NCBI GenBank assembly: GCA_910579755.1
Contig: CAJTVB010000025.1
Coordinates: 1 to 50,061 of the forward strand
Length of the DNA: 50,061 nt
DNA from: an uncultured Acetatifactor sp.
GTDB taxonomy: Bacteria; Bacillota; Clostridia; Lachnospirales; Lachnospiraceae
Direction of reading: 5' to 3'
The translations under genes and the position numbers were made by a program. The notes below the pieces were generated by a model. That model searched no databases. It was not told the DNA's origin and saw only the letters and a program-made list of their open reading frames with translations. Below, in pieces: positions 16,650 to 25,752 of this stretch. Positions within the stretch are counted from its first letter, which is position 1; every line of letters starts with the position of its first letter.

Positions 16650-16714
16650 TATGTGATCAATGCATTGCTTTGACTTAATATCACGGGATATTTCCTTTAT
16701 TATGGATGTTTCCT

Positions 16715-16744
16715 GCCAGGAGAATGCTTTACCATTCTCCTGGC
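16715..16744 (+). terminator. Hairpin after the small secreted protein gene
   Basis: A perfect 12-bp stem GCCAGGAGAATG / CATTCTCCTGGC with a 6-base loop, followed by the weak T stretch TTATTG. It probably ends the transcript of the secreted-protein gene before the lipoprotein gene at 16820. Confidence 0.65.
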
Positions 16745-16819
16745 TTATTGATATCTACTATCTGTTAAATATATATTTTGCCGAATTACAGAATCAAATG
16801 AAACCCGGGAGGACCTCCT

Positions 16820-19039
16820 ATGAAAAAGTTCCCTCTGTCTCTACTACTCATATTACCTGCTTTTATCCTTTTGACAGGCTGTAACAATGAAACGCAATCC
16901 GAAGCTTCCTGGAGGGGTGCTACTGCAGGCATGAATGACCTGACTGCCATCACAGAAAGAACAGAATATTATGACATATTTGCGGAATCGGAAGTAATCT
17001 TCCATTCCCCCCATCAAGAAGATCCCTCCACAGTCTTAATGCACCAGGATGTCTCTTCTGAAGGCATTACTGACAGCATATTGCTGGGAACACAATTTTC
17101 TCCTGAGGGTCCCATACAGCTAAGGGCCAAAGAAGCTGTTGGCGGAACAAATATTTATCTCCTCCGGCCCGATGGAAGCTCCAGACTTCTGCTGGAAAAA
17201 ATACTTACATATTACACCAATCTGTATTCTCCCGAAGGCGGAGAGTGGTATTTGGATCCGGAAGGAAATATCTACTGCTGGCGCAACGCCAACTACCTGC
17301 CGGGACATACGGACCCTTCTCAAAAGAACCTGTTTGATTCTTCTATAGCAAAAATTCTTCCTTCGGGCCAGGTTCTTTTTGATATTCCCCTGGCCCCAGG
17401 CATTATCATAGAAGATTTCTGCCAGCTGGAGGATGGCAGCGTTTACCTGCTTCTCCTGGACCAGCTGAAGAAATCCCGCAGCTTAGTGGAACTAAACACT
17501 GAATCAGGCATGCTTTCTCAAGTAAAATCCACAGCGATAAAGGATCCTCTTCTGGCAGAGCAATATCTGGGAACAGACGGCGCATCTGTGACCATACTGA
17601 ACTGTGAAACTCTTTATGGCTATGAAATTCTGGCAGTGGACATAACTGACGGAAGCAGTTCCACCATTTTGTCCTTTACAGGAACCTCCTATTCCATGAG
17701 CTCTTCGGACCATTCTGAGCTGCCCCTGCACGATTTCCGGGTAATGGAGGACGGATGTATAGAGCTGCTCTGGCTGGACTCCCTCAGGGACTCCGACGTA
17801 ATCTATGAAAAGCTTTGCATGGCAAAGGTAGAAAAGATACCCATTGTAGTCAGAGGCCTGTTTAAAACAGATACCTGGATTCTAAGGATGGCAGGCCTGT
17901 TTAACCAATCAAATGATACCTACCATATAGTTTTAGAGGACTGCGGCGTAAAAAACAATTTGGAGGACTTCGCCAGGCTCACCAGCATCCAGCTGGCTGC
18001 CGGGAAGGGACCGGATATTTTGTACGGGGACCTGATGCACGACTACATAACAGGATTGCTGAGCAAAGGTATTCTGGAAGAATTAACCCCTTATATGGAA
18101 GCATCCGGAATCCGTGAGGAGGACTTCTTTCCATGCACCTTCAACGTTTGGCGTACCGACAGCGCCATCTACAGCGTCAGCCCCAAAATGAGCATTATCG
18201 GCTATCAGATGGCTTCCGATATATTGGGAAGCACGACGGAACCGGATATAGAAACCCTTCTGGACGCTCTGCTGTCCCGTCAGGATACCGCTGTCTTTCT
18301 GCCAGGCTTCTCCGCACAACAGGTGCTGGAAATTTTTCTGTCCGGTACAGAAAGTCTTTGGGATATGGTGGACTGGGAAGAAAATACCTGTGACTTTGAC
18401 GGCCCTCTGTTTGCCAGGCTCCTAGAGACAGCACGGCGCTACGGCGACGACGGAAAAAAAAGCGCTGCTCCTTCCATTGCAGAATACAGATTTTTTTCTG
18501 ACGTATTGCAGTACAAGGATCTTGCGGCCCAGGAAAGTCTGGGGATGGTGACCTGTGGAATCATGTTCGACGACGGCTGCCATGGAGCCATGAGTTCCGG
18601 TTTCACCATGTCCATCAATTCCAGCTCTCCCAACAAAGCCGGCGCCTGGGAGTTTATCCGTTTTCTATTGGAAAATGAAGCTCAGGCCTGCAGCGGCATG
18701 CCGCCGGTAAACAGAGCTTTCTTTGAAACATGGCTGGAAGAGAAAAAAGAGCTTGCATCCGCTTCGAGGGGAGCAAATGTTGTTATCACAAAAATCACAA
18801 ACGGACAGGTAGTCTCCGAAGAATCGGCCTCTTACACCATGGCAGATTTTACGGAGGAAAAAGCAGCAGAATACCGAACGGTTCTGGAAGAAAGCCGGCC
18901 CTGTCCTCTCCGCACAGCCCCCATCCTCTCCATCATTCTGGAGGAAGCCGCCGATTACTTCAACGGCAGCAAAAATGCAGATCAGGTCAGTGAGATCATC
19001 ACCAACCGGGTGCAGGTATTTCTGGATGAAAACCGATAA
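16820..19039 (+). CDS. Lipoprotein with propeller-like N-terminus and solute-binding C-terminus
   Basis: 739 residues. The signal peptide ends in the lipobox LLTGC (Cys21). Residues 22-340 are a repetitive beta-rich region (DPEGNIYCW, LPSGQVLFDIPL, LEDGSVYLLLLD) typical of propeller-like sensors. From about residue 345 a family-1 extracellular solute-binding domain follows: RMAGLFNQSNDTYHIVLEDC, IQLAAGKGPDILYGDL and later MSINSSSPNKAGAWEFIRFL. It is thus a cell-surface binding protein about 300 residues longer than ordinary sugar-binding proteins. No permease lies beside it; the nearest importer is 6 kb away with its own binding protein. A sensing or capture role for a carbohydrate is inferred. 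Confidence 0.82.
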   Translation: MKKFPLSLLLILPAFILLTGCNNETQSEASWRGATAGMNDLTAITERTEYYDIFAESEVIFHSPHQEDPSTVLMHQDVSSEGITDSILLGTQFSPEGPIQLRAKEAVGGTNIYLLRPDGSSRLLLEKILTYYTNLYSPEGGEWYLDPEGNIYCWRNANYLPGHTDPSQKNLFDSSIAKILPSGQVLFDIPLAPGIIIEDFCQLEDGSVYLLLLDQLKKSRSLVELNTESGMLSQVKSTAIKDPLLAEQYLGTDGASVTILNCETLYGYEILAVDITDGSSSTILSFTGTSYSMSSSDHSELPLHDFRVMEDGCIELLWLDSLRDSDVIYEKLCMAKVEKIPIVVRGLFKTDTWILRMAGLFNQSNDTYHIVLEDCGVKNNLEDFARLTSIQLAAGKGPDILYGDLMHDYITGLLSKGILEELTPYMEASGIREEDFFPCTFNVWRTDSAIYSVSPKMSIIGYQMASDILGSTTEPDIETLLDALLSRQDTAVFLPGFSAQQVLEIFLSGTESLWDMVDWEENTCDFDGPLFARLLETARRYGDDGKKSAAPSIAEYRFFSDVLQYKDLAAQESLGMVTCGIMFDDGCHGAMSSGFTMSINSSSPNKAGAWEFIRFLLENEAQACSGMPPVNRAFFETWLEEKKELASASRGANVVITKITNGQVVSEESASYTMADFTEEKAAEYRTVLEESRPCPLRTAPILSIILEEAADYFNGSKNADQVSEIITNRVQVFLDENR

Positions 19040-19080
19040 AATAATTCAGCTTTTTTCCTTATACTGCTTTTCTAATTCTA

Positions 19081-19109
19081 TTGCAAAACAGCTCGAAATT
19101 GTCTATGAT
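19081..19109 (+). promoter_or_regulatory. Promoter for the GH4 glycosidase gene
   Basis: TTGCAA (19081-19086), a 17-base spacer, and TATGAT (19104-19109). The gene therefore has its own promoter although the lipoprotein gene upstream ends only 120 bases before it. The ribosome site AAGGAGGC precedes the ATG at 19164. Confidence 0.65.
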
Positions 19110-19163
19110 AAAATCAGATGATTTCAAAAAGAATTATCAAAAACCATATAAGGAGGCAGCGCC

Positions 19164-20561
19164 ATGTCTTTTAAAGTAGCGTTTATCGGCGCGGGAAGCA
19201 TCGGCTTTACCAGGGGGCTTCTGGCAGATATCCTGACGGTTCCGGAATTTCACGACATCCAGGTGTCCTTTACAGACATCAACCCTGATAACCTGCGGAT
19301 GGTGACACAGCTTTGTCAGAGGGATATCGACGAAAACGGACTGAGCATAAAGATCCATTCCACCCTTGACCGCCGTGAGGCGTTCCGGGATGCAAAATAT
19401 GTGATCAATTGTGTCCGGATCGGCATGCTGGAGGCCTTTGAAAAGGATGTGGAGATCCCTTTAAAGTACGGAGTGGATCAGTGTGTGGGCGACACGCTCT
19501 GCATCGGCGGAATTATGTACGGACAGCGGGGCATTCACGCCATTCTGGAATTCTGCAAGGATATCCGGGATGTGGCGGCCCCGGGATGCATCCTGCTAAA
19601 CTATTCCAATCCCAACGCCATGGTCACCTGGGCATGTAACAAATACGGACATGTTCCCACCTACGGCCTCTGTCACGGAGTTCAGCACGGCCACGATCAG
19701 ATTGCCAAAGCTCTGGGCCGAAAAAAGGAAGATGTGGACATTATCTGCGCAGGCTTAAACCACCAGACCTGGTACATCAGTGTAAAAACAGACGGTGTGG
19801 AGCGAACCGGCGAGCTTTATGACCTAATGACACGGGCCGAGTTTGCAAAGGACGAAAATATCCGTCTGGATGTGATGAAAAATTTCGGATATTACTCTAC
19901 CGAGTCCAACGGCCATCTTTCCGAATATCTGATGTGGTATCGGAAACGCCCGGAAGAAATGGAAAAATGGATCAATTACGGCTCCTGGATCCAGGGAGAA
20001 ACCGCCGGATATCTGCGGGTATGCCGGGAAGGGCGGAACTGGTTTGAGACGGACTTTCCCAACTGGCTGAAGGAGCCCGCCAAAAGATTTATCCCCGAAA
20101 AACGCTCCGGTGAACACGGAAGCTACATCATTGAGGGACTGGAGACCGGCAGGATCTACAGAGGCTGTTTTAATGTGATGAACAACGGAACCATCACCAA
20201 TCTCCCCGACGAATGTGTGGTGGAGGTGCCCTGTTATGTAGATTACAACGGCATATCAATTCCCAGGGTAGGCGATCTGCCTCTGGGCTGCGCCGCCATC
20301 TGCTCTCAGAGCGTATGGGTTCAGAAGCTGGCCGTGGAAGCCGCCGTACATGGAGATATCCGCCTGCTCTACCAGGCCGCTATGATGGATCCCCTCACAG
20401 GCGCAGTATGTACTCCTGATGAGATTCGGCAGATGGTGGACGAAATGCTGACGGCGGAAAAGGAATGGCTTCCCCAATACCGGGAAGAAATCCTTCGGGC
20501 AGAGGAAAGAGCGCAGCACAAGACCGTTCCCTGGCTTCTGCCGCCGCAAAGGAAAACGTAA
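19164..20561 (+). CDS. Glycoside hydrolase family 4, alpha-galactosidase-like
   Basis: The 465-residue enzyme has the GH4 layout. A Rossmann NAD site FIGAGSIGFTRGLLADIL is at residues 8-24, followed by NYSNPNAMVTWA near 146-157. The Mn2+-ligand cysteine lies in GLCHGVQ (Cys170), and the ligand histidine in AGLNHQTWYI (His200). GH4 enzymes hydrolyse glycosides in the cytoplasm by an NAD-dependent oxidation-elimination mechanism. The CHGVQ sequence and the length resemble the MelA/LplD branch, so alpha-galactosidase or alpha-glucuronidase/galacturonidase is likely rather than phospho-glucosidase. Exact substrate is not decided by sequence alone. It is followed by a very strong terminator and then the AraC regulator gene. 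Confidence 0.88.
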   Translation: MSFKVAFIGAGSIGFTRGLLADILTVPEFHDIQVSFTDINPDNLRMVTQLCQRDIDENGLSIKIHSTLDRREAFRDAKYVINCVRIGMLEAFEKDVEIPLKYGVDQCVGDTLCIGGIMYGQRGIHAILEFCKDIRDVAAPGCILLNYSNPNAMVTWACNKYGHVPTYGLCHGVQHGHDQIAKALGRKKEDVDIICAGLNHQTWYISVKTDGVERTGELYDLMTRAEFAKDENIRLDVMKNFGYYSTESNGHLSEYLMWYRKRPEEMEKWINYGSWIQGETAGYLRVCREGRNWFETDFPNWLKEPAKRFIPEKRSGEHGSYIIEGLETGRIYRGCFNVMNNGTITNLPDECVVEVPCYVDYNGISIPRVGDLPLGCAAICSQSVWVQKLAVEAAVHGDIRLLYQAAMMDPLTGAVCTPDEIRQMVDEMLTAEKEWLPQYREEILRAEERAQHKTVPWLLPPQRKT

Positions 20562-20591
20562 AGTAACACCTGCAGCAGATCATGCAGCCAT

Positions 20592-20624
20592 CAGAAAAGC
20601 GTCTGCACATCAGACGCTTTTCTG
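20592..20624 (+). terminator. Strong terminator after the GH4 gene
   Basis: A perfect 14-bp stem, CAGAAAAGCGTCTG with CAGACGCTTTTCTG, and a 5-base loop CACAT, followed by GCGTTTTG. It isolates the glycosidase transcript from the regulator gene that follows. Confidence 0.85.
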
Positions 20625-20658
20625 GCGTTTTGCCTTCGTGTGCCGGCCCCGCCGGGTA

Positions 20659-20687
20659 TTGCATTTTCATTTCTGTTCTTATATAAT
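20659..20687 (+). promoter_or_regulatory. Promoter for the AraC-type regulator gene
   Basis: TTGCAT (20659-20664), a 17-base spacer and a perfect TATAAT (20682-20687), 45 bases before the ATG at 20733. AAAAGGAG is the ribosome site. Direct expression from a near-consensus promoter suggests steady production of the regulator. Confidence 0.75.
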
Positions 20688-20732
20688 GAAAATGTATCCC
20701 ACAAGACATACCGCACTTAAAAGGAGTACCAA

Positions 20733-22940
20733 ATGAAAGTCAGACAGGCACGTCCGCATAAATTCTCGGGCAGCACACTGTTGCGTTATTTTCTTTCCTA
20801 TTTCATCATATTTTGTTTCCTGATCACAGGCTTCTTCTACATTGTCCGCATCCAGCTTGCAAAGCTTTATCTGGAACAGCTCACCGTCTCCTCCGAAGAG
20901 CAGCTACACAATATCCGGCAGATCCTGTCGGATGAATTGGATGCCATGAACACTGTCAACAATTCCATAAAAGACAATATTAATATTATATTGACACGTT
21001 ATACTACCGATGAATGGCATCAATATCTCGCATACAGAGAGATTATAAAATATACCACCGGACGTCCCTACATAAAATCCATCGTCTATTTAAACAAAAA
21101 TCATAATATTGTTTCCTCCTCCCAAGTCATCACAGAATACAAGGAGGGGTTTTTTTACATGCTCGCTCCCGACCTTTTTGTCTTCAACCCCGAGCCCTAT
21201 CTGGACGGACGTCAGAACCAGCTGCTGTATCTGCAGGACAATGGTCAAAATCATCTGATTTATTTTCCTGTAAACAGTTCTCACTCGAATTATATCACTT
21301 ACTTTTTAATCAACCTCCGGGAAATTCAGCAGCTCTGCGAAAATGCCTCCTCCAGCGAAATGCCCGCTGTGGCGCTGCTGGACTCCGAGAAAAATATCGT
21401 AGCAGGAACACGCCCTGAGCTGCTTACGCCCCATTTGGATCGCTTTGAGTCCAGCGACGGAATCTATCCTATCGACAGTAACACCTCCTTTTGCGTGAGC
21501 CGTCTCAACAATGGTTTTCTCATGCTTTCTCTGATTTCCAATGAGGTTTTGCTGATGCAGGTCAACACTGCCTTTAAAACTGCCTACCTGGTCCTGCTGG
21601 TTCTTGGATTTTTGGGGTTCCTGCTGCTTCTTCTGTCCATGAGAAGTACCTACCTGCCGTTGCACAAGCTGACGCAAAAAATTGTGGTATCTCCTGACAG
21701 ACAGCAAAGCTACCTGGAACAGCTGGATCAAACCTTTACAAATTCCAACCTCCAAAACCGTCAGCTGCAGGACAAGCTGGAAAAATATAAGCTCTCCATC
21801 CAGAAATCCATATTGGACAGTATCATTACGTCAAATCATGCGGTTGCGGATTGGCGGGAGCTTCCGGATATTGACCGCTTTTTCGGCGCAGATTCCGACG
21901 TACTGCTTTTTGCCGTGAAAATGAAATCCCCCAGATCTCCATTCCCCTGCGGAAAAATCGTGGATTTTTTCAGACGTTCCCTAACCTCTGAAGATTCCTG
22001 CGTCATTCTGGAAGCAGCAAATGATACCGCAATATTGCTGATCAACTACTCCGGTTCAGAACCAAACAAGGACGAAGTACTGAAAATGCTTCTTTTCGAC
22101 CTGCACCAGGAAAAGGGATACAGCTCCTCCCTCAGCGACAGCTCAGAATCTCCTTTGGATATTCCTTCTCTGTATGAGCAGGCCATTCAAGCCAGCTGCC
22201 TCTGGGATCAAAGCCCTGTGGTATCCTACCGGGAGGCCTCTCCCCTCCTGACCGGCGGCTCTGCCCTGACCTATCCCTACGACACGATGAGCAAGCTCTC
22301 CGCCGCCCTGCAGAATTATCAATTTGAAGAGGCAAACGGCTGTATCCGGGAATTGTTCCATATCATAGACCGCTCGGAATCCATGGACAAGCAGATTCCA
22401 GATTTCTTCGCGCACTGCATTCTCATCGATCTGCTGGCCGCCATCGCCAATGCCATGGAACATTCCGATATCCGGTTCAAGTCCTACAGCGATCTGTATT
22501 TTGAAGCGCTGTACCTCTGCCGCAGTTGTTCCTATGGGGAAAATGCCCAGGCCATCCAGGCTAATGTCCAAAATCTGGCCGATTTCTTCCGGGAACAGTG
22601 GACAGCCAAATCCGCCAGCTCCTTCCATCTGAAAGAGCAGATTGAAAACAACTTTACCCAGCCTGACTTTTCCATCAATCAGCTGGCTGATCAGTTCCAT
22701 GTAAGCATTGCCTATATCAGTTACCTGGTAAAAAAAGAAGTCAATCAGAACTTTTCCGAGTATGTCTGGCAGCTTCGCCTTGACAAGGCCAGAGAACTGC
22801 TTCTAAACACCGACCTGTCCATCGACGAGATCAGCGTAGCGGTAGGATATCTTAACACCTCCAGCTTCCGCAGGAAATTCAAGCAGGATACCGGACTGAC
22901 CCCTTCCCAATACCGATCCAGTCAAAAAGGCGGCGCCTGA
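20733..22940 (+). CDS. Membrane-anchored AraC family sensor-regulator (YesN-like)
   Basis: 735 residues. A transmembrane helix near residues 16-38 (YFLSYFIIFCFLITGFFYIV) and a second near 285-307 (AYLVLLVLGFLGFLLLLLSM) flank an extracellular sensor domain. A cytoplasmic region follows, ending in a double helix-turn-helix AraC domain (about 635-730): FSINQLADQFHVSIAYISYL and LSIDEISVAVGYLNTSSFRR. It is thus a one-component membrane receptor that binds DNA directly. Such regulators usually sit beside LplABC-type importers and glycosidases and control them. The importer and GH43 genes on the opposite strand just downstream are the natural targets. The stop codon lies inside a terminator stem. 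Confidence 0.88.
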   Translation: MKVRQARPHKFSGSTLLRYFLSYFIIFCFLITGFFYIVRIQLAKLYLEQLTVSSEEQLHNIRQILSDELDAMNTVNNSIKDNINIILTRYTTDEWHQYLAYREIIKYTTGRPYIKSIVYLNKNHNIVSSSQVITEYKEGFFYMLAPDLFVFNPEPYLDGRQNQLLYLQDNGQNHLIYFPVNSSHSNYITYFLINLREIQQLCENASSSEMPAVALLDSEKNIVAGTRPELLTPHLDRFESSDGIYPIDSNTSFCVSRLNNGFLMLSLISNEVLLMQVNTAFKTAYLVLLVLGFLGFLLLLLSMRSTYLPLHKLTQKIVVSPDRQQSYLEQLDQTFTNSNLQNRQLQDKLEKYKLSIQKSILDSIITSNHAVADWRELPDIDRFFGADSDVLLFAVKMKSPRSPFPCGKIVDFFRRSLTSEDSCVILEAANDTAILLINYSGSEPNKDEVLKMLLFDLHQEKGYSSSLSDSSESPLDIPSLYEQAIQASCLWDQSPVVSYREASPLLTGGSALTYPYDTMSKLSAALQNYQFEEANGCIRELFHIIDRSESMDKQIPDFFAHCILIDLLAAIANAMEHSDIRFKSYSDLYFEALYLCRSCSYGENAQAIQANVQNLADFFREQWTAKSASSFHLKEQIENNFTQPDFSINQLADQFHVSIAYISYLVKKEVNQNFSEYVWQLRLDKARELLLNTDLSIDEISVAVGYLNTSSFRRKFKQDTGLTPSQYRSSQKGGA

Positions 22941-22950
22941 AAACGCCGCC
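22929..22950 (+). terminator. Terminator overlapping the AraC regulator stop codon
   Basis: GGCGGCG (22929-22935) pairs with CGCCGCC (22944-22950) around an 8-base loop, followed by TTGTT. The TGA stop (22938-22940) lies in the loop, so the last codons of the gene build the stem. Confidence 0.7.
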
Positions 22951-23003
22951 TTGTTCCCCCTGAAATTAACTTCCACCCCCCTGTGAAGTCAATAAACCTG
23001 TTC

Positions 23004-23306
23004 TTAGTGATTTCCCGTCATGAAGCTGCCTTCGCTCCACTTTCCCAGCCCGCTCCGCACCCGGATAAAGTATATCTTATTCTTGTGAAGAGGTGCACTG
23101 TCAAACTCAATATATGACCTGCAGGTATCCCGCAGAAACAAAAGCCGCCGGAATTCCTCATCTGCCGCCACCTGCACAGTATACTGGTCATACTCTCTGC
23201 CTCCCGCCTCCGGCGGACAGGCGCATTTCCATGCAAAAACCGGACGACAGCAGGGCGCCAGCCCCCTGGAATCCGCATTTCTGACTGTGATCTCAAATTG
23301 ATTCAT
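23004..23306 (-). CDS. Stand-alone rhamnosidase N-terminal-like (fibronectin-like) domain protein
   Basis: 100 residues without signal peptide: GREYDQYTVQVAADEEFRRL followed by KNKIYFIRVRSGLGKWSEGS. The pattern of a Y-x-V-x-V-A strand, ADEEF, and a YxxRVR...G.WSE ending is that of the beta-sandwich at the front of GH78 alpha-L-rhamnosidases, which normally continues for several hundred residues. Here the protein ends after this domain. The ribosome site is GAAAGGA. It lies 78 bases downstream of the GH43 gene, as the last gene of the importer operon. It may be a remnant of a larger enzyme or an independent carbohydrate-binding module. Confidence 0.6.
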   Translation of the reverse strand: MNQFEITVRNADSRGLAPCCRPVFAWKCACPPEAGGREYDQYTVQVAADEEFRRLLFLRDTCRSYIEFDSAPLHKNKIYFIRVRSGLGKWSEGSFMTGNH

Positions 23307-23384
23307 TTCATTTTCCTTTCACATTCCTGCAAACCTTTCAGCTCTGTTCCTTTCTTTTTGACTGTGGCTTGCGGCCCCCGGCTT

Positions 23385-24779
23385 TTATGCAAACTGCAGC
23401 CAGTCCAGATCGCACAGCCATTCCCTGTCCCACCTGTGGGAGCAGACCTTCAGGCATACCTCATGGACTCCCGTCACCGGACGAACCTCACAGCGGAAGG
23501 TTTTCCAGTTCCAGGGACCAAAGCCTCCCGTATCGCCAATCTCACACCTTCCGATACAGGGACCGTCCGCTCCGTCTATGTGAATCTCAAGCTCACAGCC
23601 GGTTCTATGGCTGGCCGCCGAACAGATAAATTCCGCCGCCCCGTCTCCAAAGTCCAAATAGCGATAGAAAATACAGTCTCCGTGAGTCAGTCTGGTCAAG
23701 TATTCCCTGTGGATCCCGTTTTCGATATAGTGGGCCGCACGCACCCCCGTGTCCTTACTGTTTCTAAGCGCTGCATTTCTGGCGGTTCTGCGCCACCCGG
23801 TCACTGGCTCCTTCCAATAAAAACATGCCACCTCCCGATCCATCTCATAGACTCTCTCGGGCCACTGGAAGTGACAGGCTCTGTAGGCCTCCAGCCTGCG
23901 GGAAGCGGCAATGGGCCCCTCCACGCCCTGAGTAGTCATCTGTACCTCCCGGATATCCCCTCTTTCATCAAAGTAAATGGGCTCCATGCAGGCCTTGCGT
24001 CCGCCCATCTCCAGGGCAAAGCAGGCCTTGTGATACAGAATGTACCACTGATCATGAAAACACACGATTGACCCATGGTTATTCCATGTGGCCAGGTCAC
24101 AGCCAGCATTGTCAATAATCACTCCTCTTTTCTCAAAGGGACCCAGGGGAGACCTGCCTACCGCATAGCTTAAGCATGTGGCCGCCCCTCTGTCCGTGTC
24201 GCAATAGATCAGGTAATAGAAGTCCCCTCTCCTGCGCATGGAGCTGCCCTCATGAAAACCATGCTCCTCCTCTGTCAGAAGCATGGTGCGGATGGTGTCG
24301 GCCTCCAGCTCACACATATTGTCCTTCAGCCTGCAGCCCTTTAAATAGAACTGCCCCCAATACAGGTACGCGCTTCCGTCCTCGTCCACAAATACTGCCG
24401 GATCCCCGCAATTGGGAAACTCCGTTCCCGGAATAGGGACCGCATGGAGAAAGGGCCCCTCCGGCTTGTCCGAAAAGGCCACACACTGTCTGCCTCCCGC
24501 CGTAAAATAATAATAAAACCGTCCGTTCTTTTCTATACAATCACTGGCCGGCAGGGATGTAACCTGTTCAAAGTCCACTGCCTCCCTGGCATCAAAGCCG
24601 GGAATATGCTCCTCCCAGGTGATCAGATCCCTGGTGGACCAGACATGCTGCACCGGCTCATCTCCGGCGCAGCCCACCAGCTCATTGGTGGCATAAAGAT
24701 ACAAGGTATCCGGATCCTGCCGCCATACCCGGGGCTCTCCGTCAGGCGCCGCATAATGCAACGGTAAAATGGGGTTCAT
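23385..24779 (-). CDS. Glycoside hydrolase family 43 enzyme with C-terminal carbohydrate-binding module
   Basis: The ATG at 24779 is preceded by AGAGGTG at the right distance, so the in-frame ATG five codons upstream is rejected; product 464 residues. The N-terminal five-bladed propeller of GH43 shows the probable base Asp in AAPDGEPRVW, the pKa-tuning Asp in NCGDPAVFVDEDGSAYLYWG and the acid Glu in GFHEGSSMRRR. From about residue 330 a CBM6-like beta-sandwich ends LKVCSHRWDREWLCDLDWLQ. No signal peptide, so it acts in the cytoplasm on imported oligosaccharides. Arabinofuranosidase or xylosidase activity is typical; the exact linkage cannot be read from sequence. Confidence 0.85.
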   Translation of the reverse strand: MNPILPLHYAAPDGEPRVWRQDPDTLYLYATNELVGCAGDEPVQHVWSTRDLITWEEHIPGFDAREAVDFEQVTSLPASDCIEKNGRFYYYFTAGGRQCVAFSDKPEGPFLHAVPIPGTEFPNCGDPAVFVDEDGSAYLYWGQFYLKGCRLKDNMCELEADTIRTMLLTEEEHGFHEGSSMRRRGDFYYLIYCDTDRGAATCLSYAVGRSPLGPFEKRGVIIDNAGCDLATWNNHGSIVCFHDQWYILYHKACFALEMGGRKACMEPIYFDERGDIREVQMTTQGVEGPIAASRRLEAYRACHFQWPERVYEMDREVACFYWKEPVTGWRRTARNAALRNSKDTGVRAAHYIENGIHREYLTRLTHGDCIFYRYLDFGDGAAEFICSAASHRTGCELEIHIDGADGPCIGRCEIGDTGGFGPWNWKTFRCEVRPVTGVHEVCLKVCSHRWDREWLCDLDWLQFA

Positions 24780-24826
24780 ATCAACACCTCTCATTCAATG
24801 TCCGCAGTCAATATCCACAGTAACAA

Positions 24827-25735
24827 TCAACCCTTTACGGAGCCGATCATCACACCCTTAACAAAGTACTTCTGTATAAAGGGATAAATACAGAGCACAG
24901 GCACCGTGGACACAATAATCACACTGTATTTCAGAGTCTGCGCCAGCTGTGCCTTGGCAGCCGCCGTGGCCATATCCACTCCTGACATATTGTTCAGCGT
25001 CAGCTTGGTGGACATGAGGATATCCCTCAGAAAAGACTGCAGCGGCAGCATGCTGTCATCATAAATATAAATTAAAGCCGAATAGAAATCATTCCAGTGT
25101 CCCACTGCATAATATAATCCGATTACAGCCAGAATGGGCTTGGACAAGGGCAGCACTACACGTATCAGGTACTGAAAAGAGCTGGCTCCGTCCAGGGTGG
25201 CCGCTTCCTGCAGTGAGGAGGGAATGCTGTTCATAAAATATGTCCTGGTAACGATCATATTGTAAACGGACATGGCTCCCGGTATGATCATGGCCCAGCG
25301 GGTATTGACCAGCCCCAGCTTGCTCACCACCAGATACGTAGGGATCAGTCCTCCGGAAAAGTACATGGTTATCATAAGCATAATCATGACCACATGCCGG
25401 GGCATAAAATCCTTTCTGGAAAGAGGATATGCGCCGCACACTGTCATCACCAGGTTGACCAGTGTTCCCACCACCGTATAAAATATGGTGTTCGCATAGC
25501 CTGACCAGATTCGTTTATAATGCAGCAGCTCCTCATAGGAGACCAGCGTAATGCCCTTTGGCCACAATACCACTTTTCCCATCCACACCTGATTGGGATC
25601 GCTGAAGGAGGCAATGACTACGAACCACAGAGGCCATACAAAGATAAACAGCAGGATGATCATCACCAGCAGATTGACTATGTCAAATATTTTGTCGGAA
25701 TAAGATTTCCTGTATCCCGATTTTCTCCACTTCAT
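24827..25735 (-). CDS. Sugar ABC transporter permease, LplC-like
   Basis: 302 residues with six membrane helices. The cytoplasmic EAA loop QEAATLDGASSFQYLIRVVL contacts the ATPase. The family is the CUT1 MalG/LplC/YtcP type. It pairs with the LplB-like permease 17 bases upstream. No ATP-binding subunit is encoded in this cluster, which is normal for these Firmicutes importers that share one MsmX-type ATPase. The ribosome site precedes the ATG within the 17-base gap. Confidence 0.93.
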   Translation of the reverse strand: MKWRKSGYRKSYSDKIFDIVNLLVMIILLFIFVWPLWFVVIASFSDPNQVWMGKVVLWPKGITLVSYEELLHYKRIWSGYANTIFYTVVGTLVNLVMTVCGAYPLSRKDFMPRHVVMIMLMITMYFSGGLIPTYLVVSKLGLVNTRWAMIIPGAMSVYNMIVTRTYFMNSIPSSLQEAATLDGASSFQYLIRVVLPLSKPILAVIGLYYAVGHWNDFYSALIYIYDDSMLPLQSFLRDILMSTKLTLNNMSGVDMATAAAKAQLAQTLKYSVIIVSTVPVLCIYPFIQKYFVKGVMIGSVKG

Positions 25736-25752
25736 TTATATACCCTCCTTAC

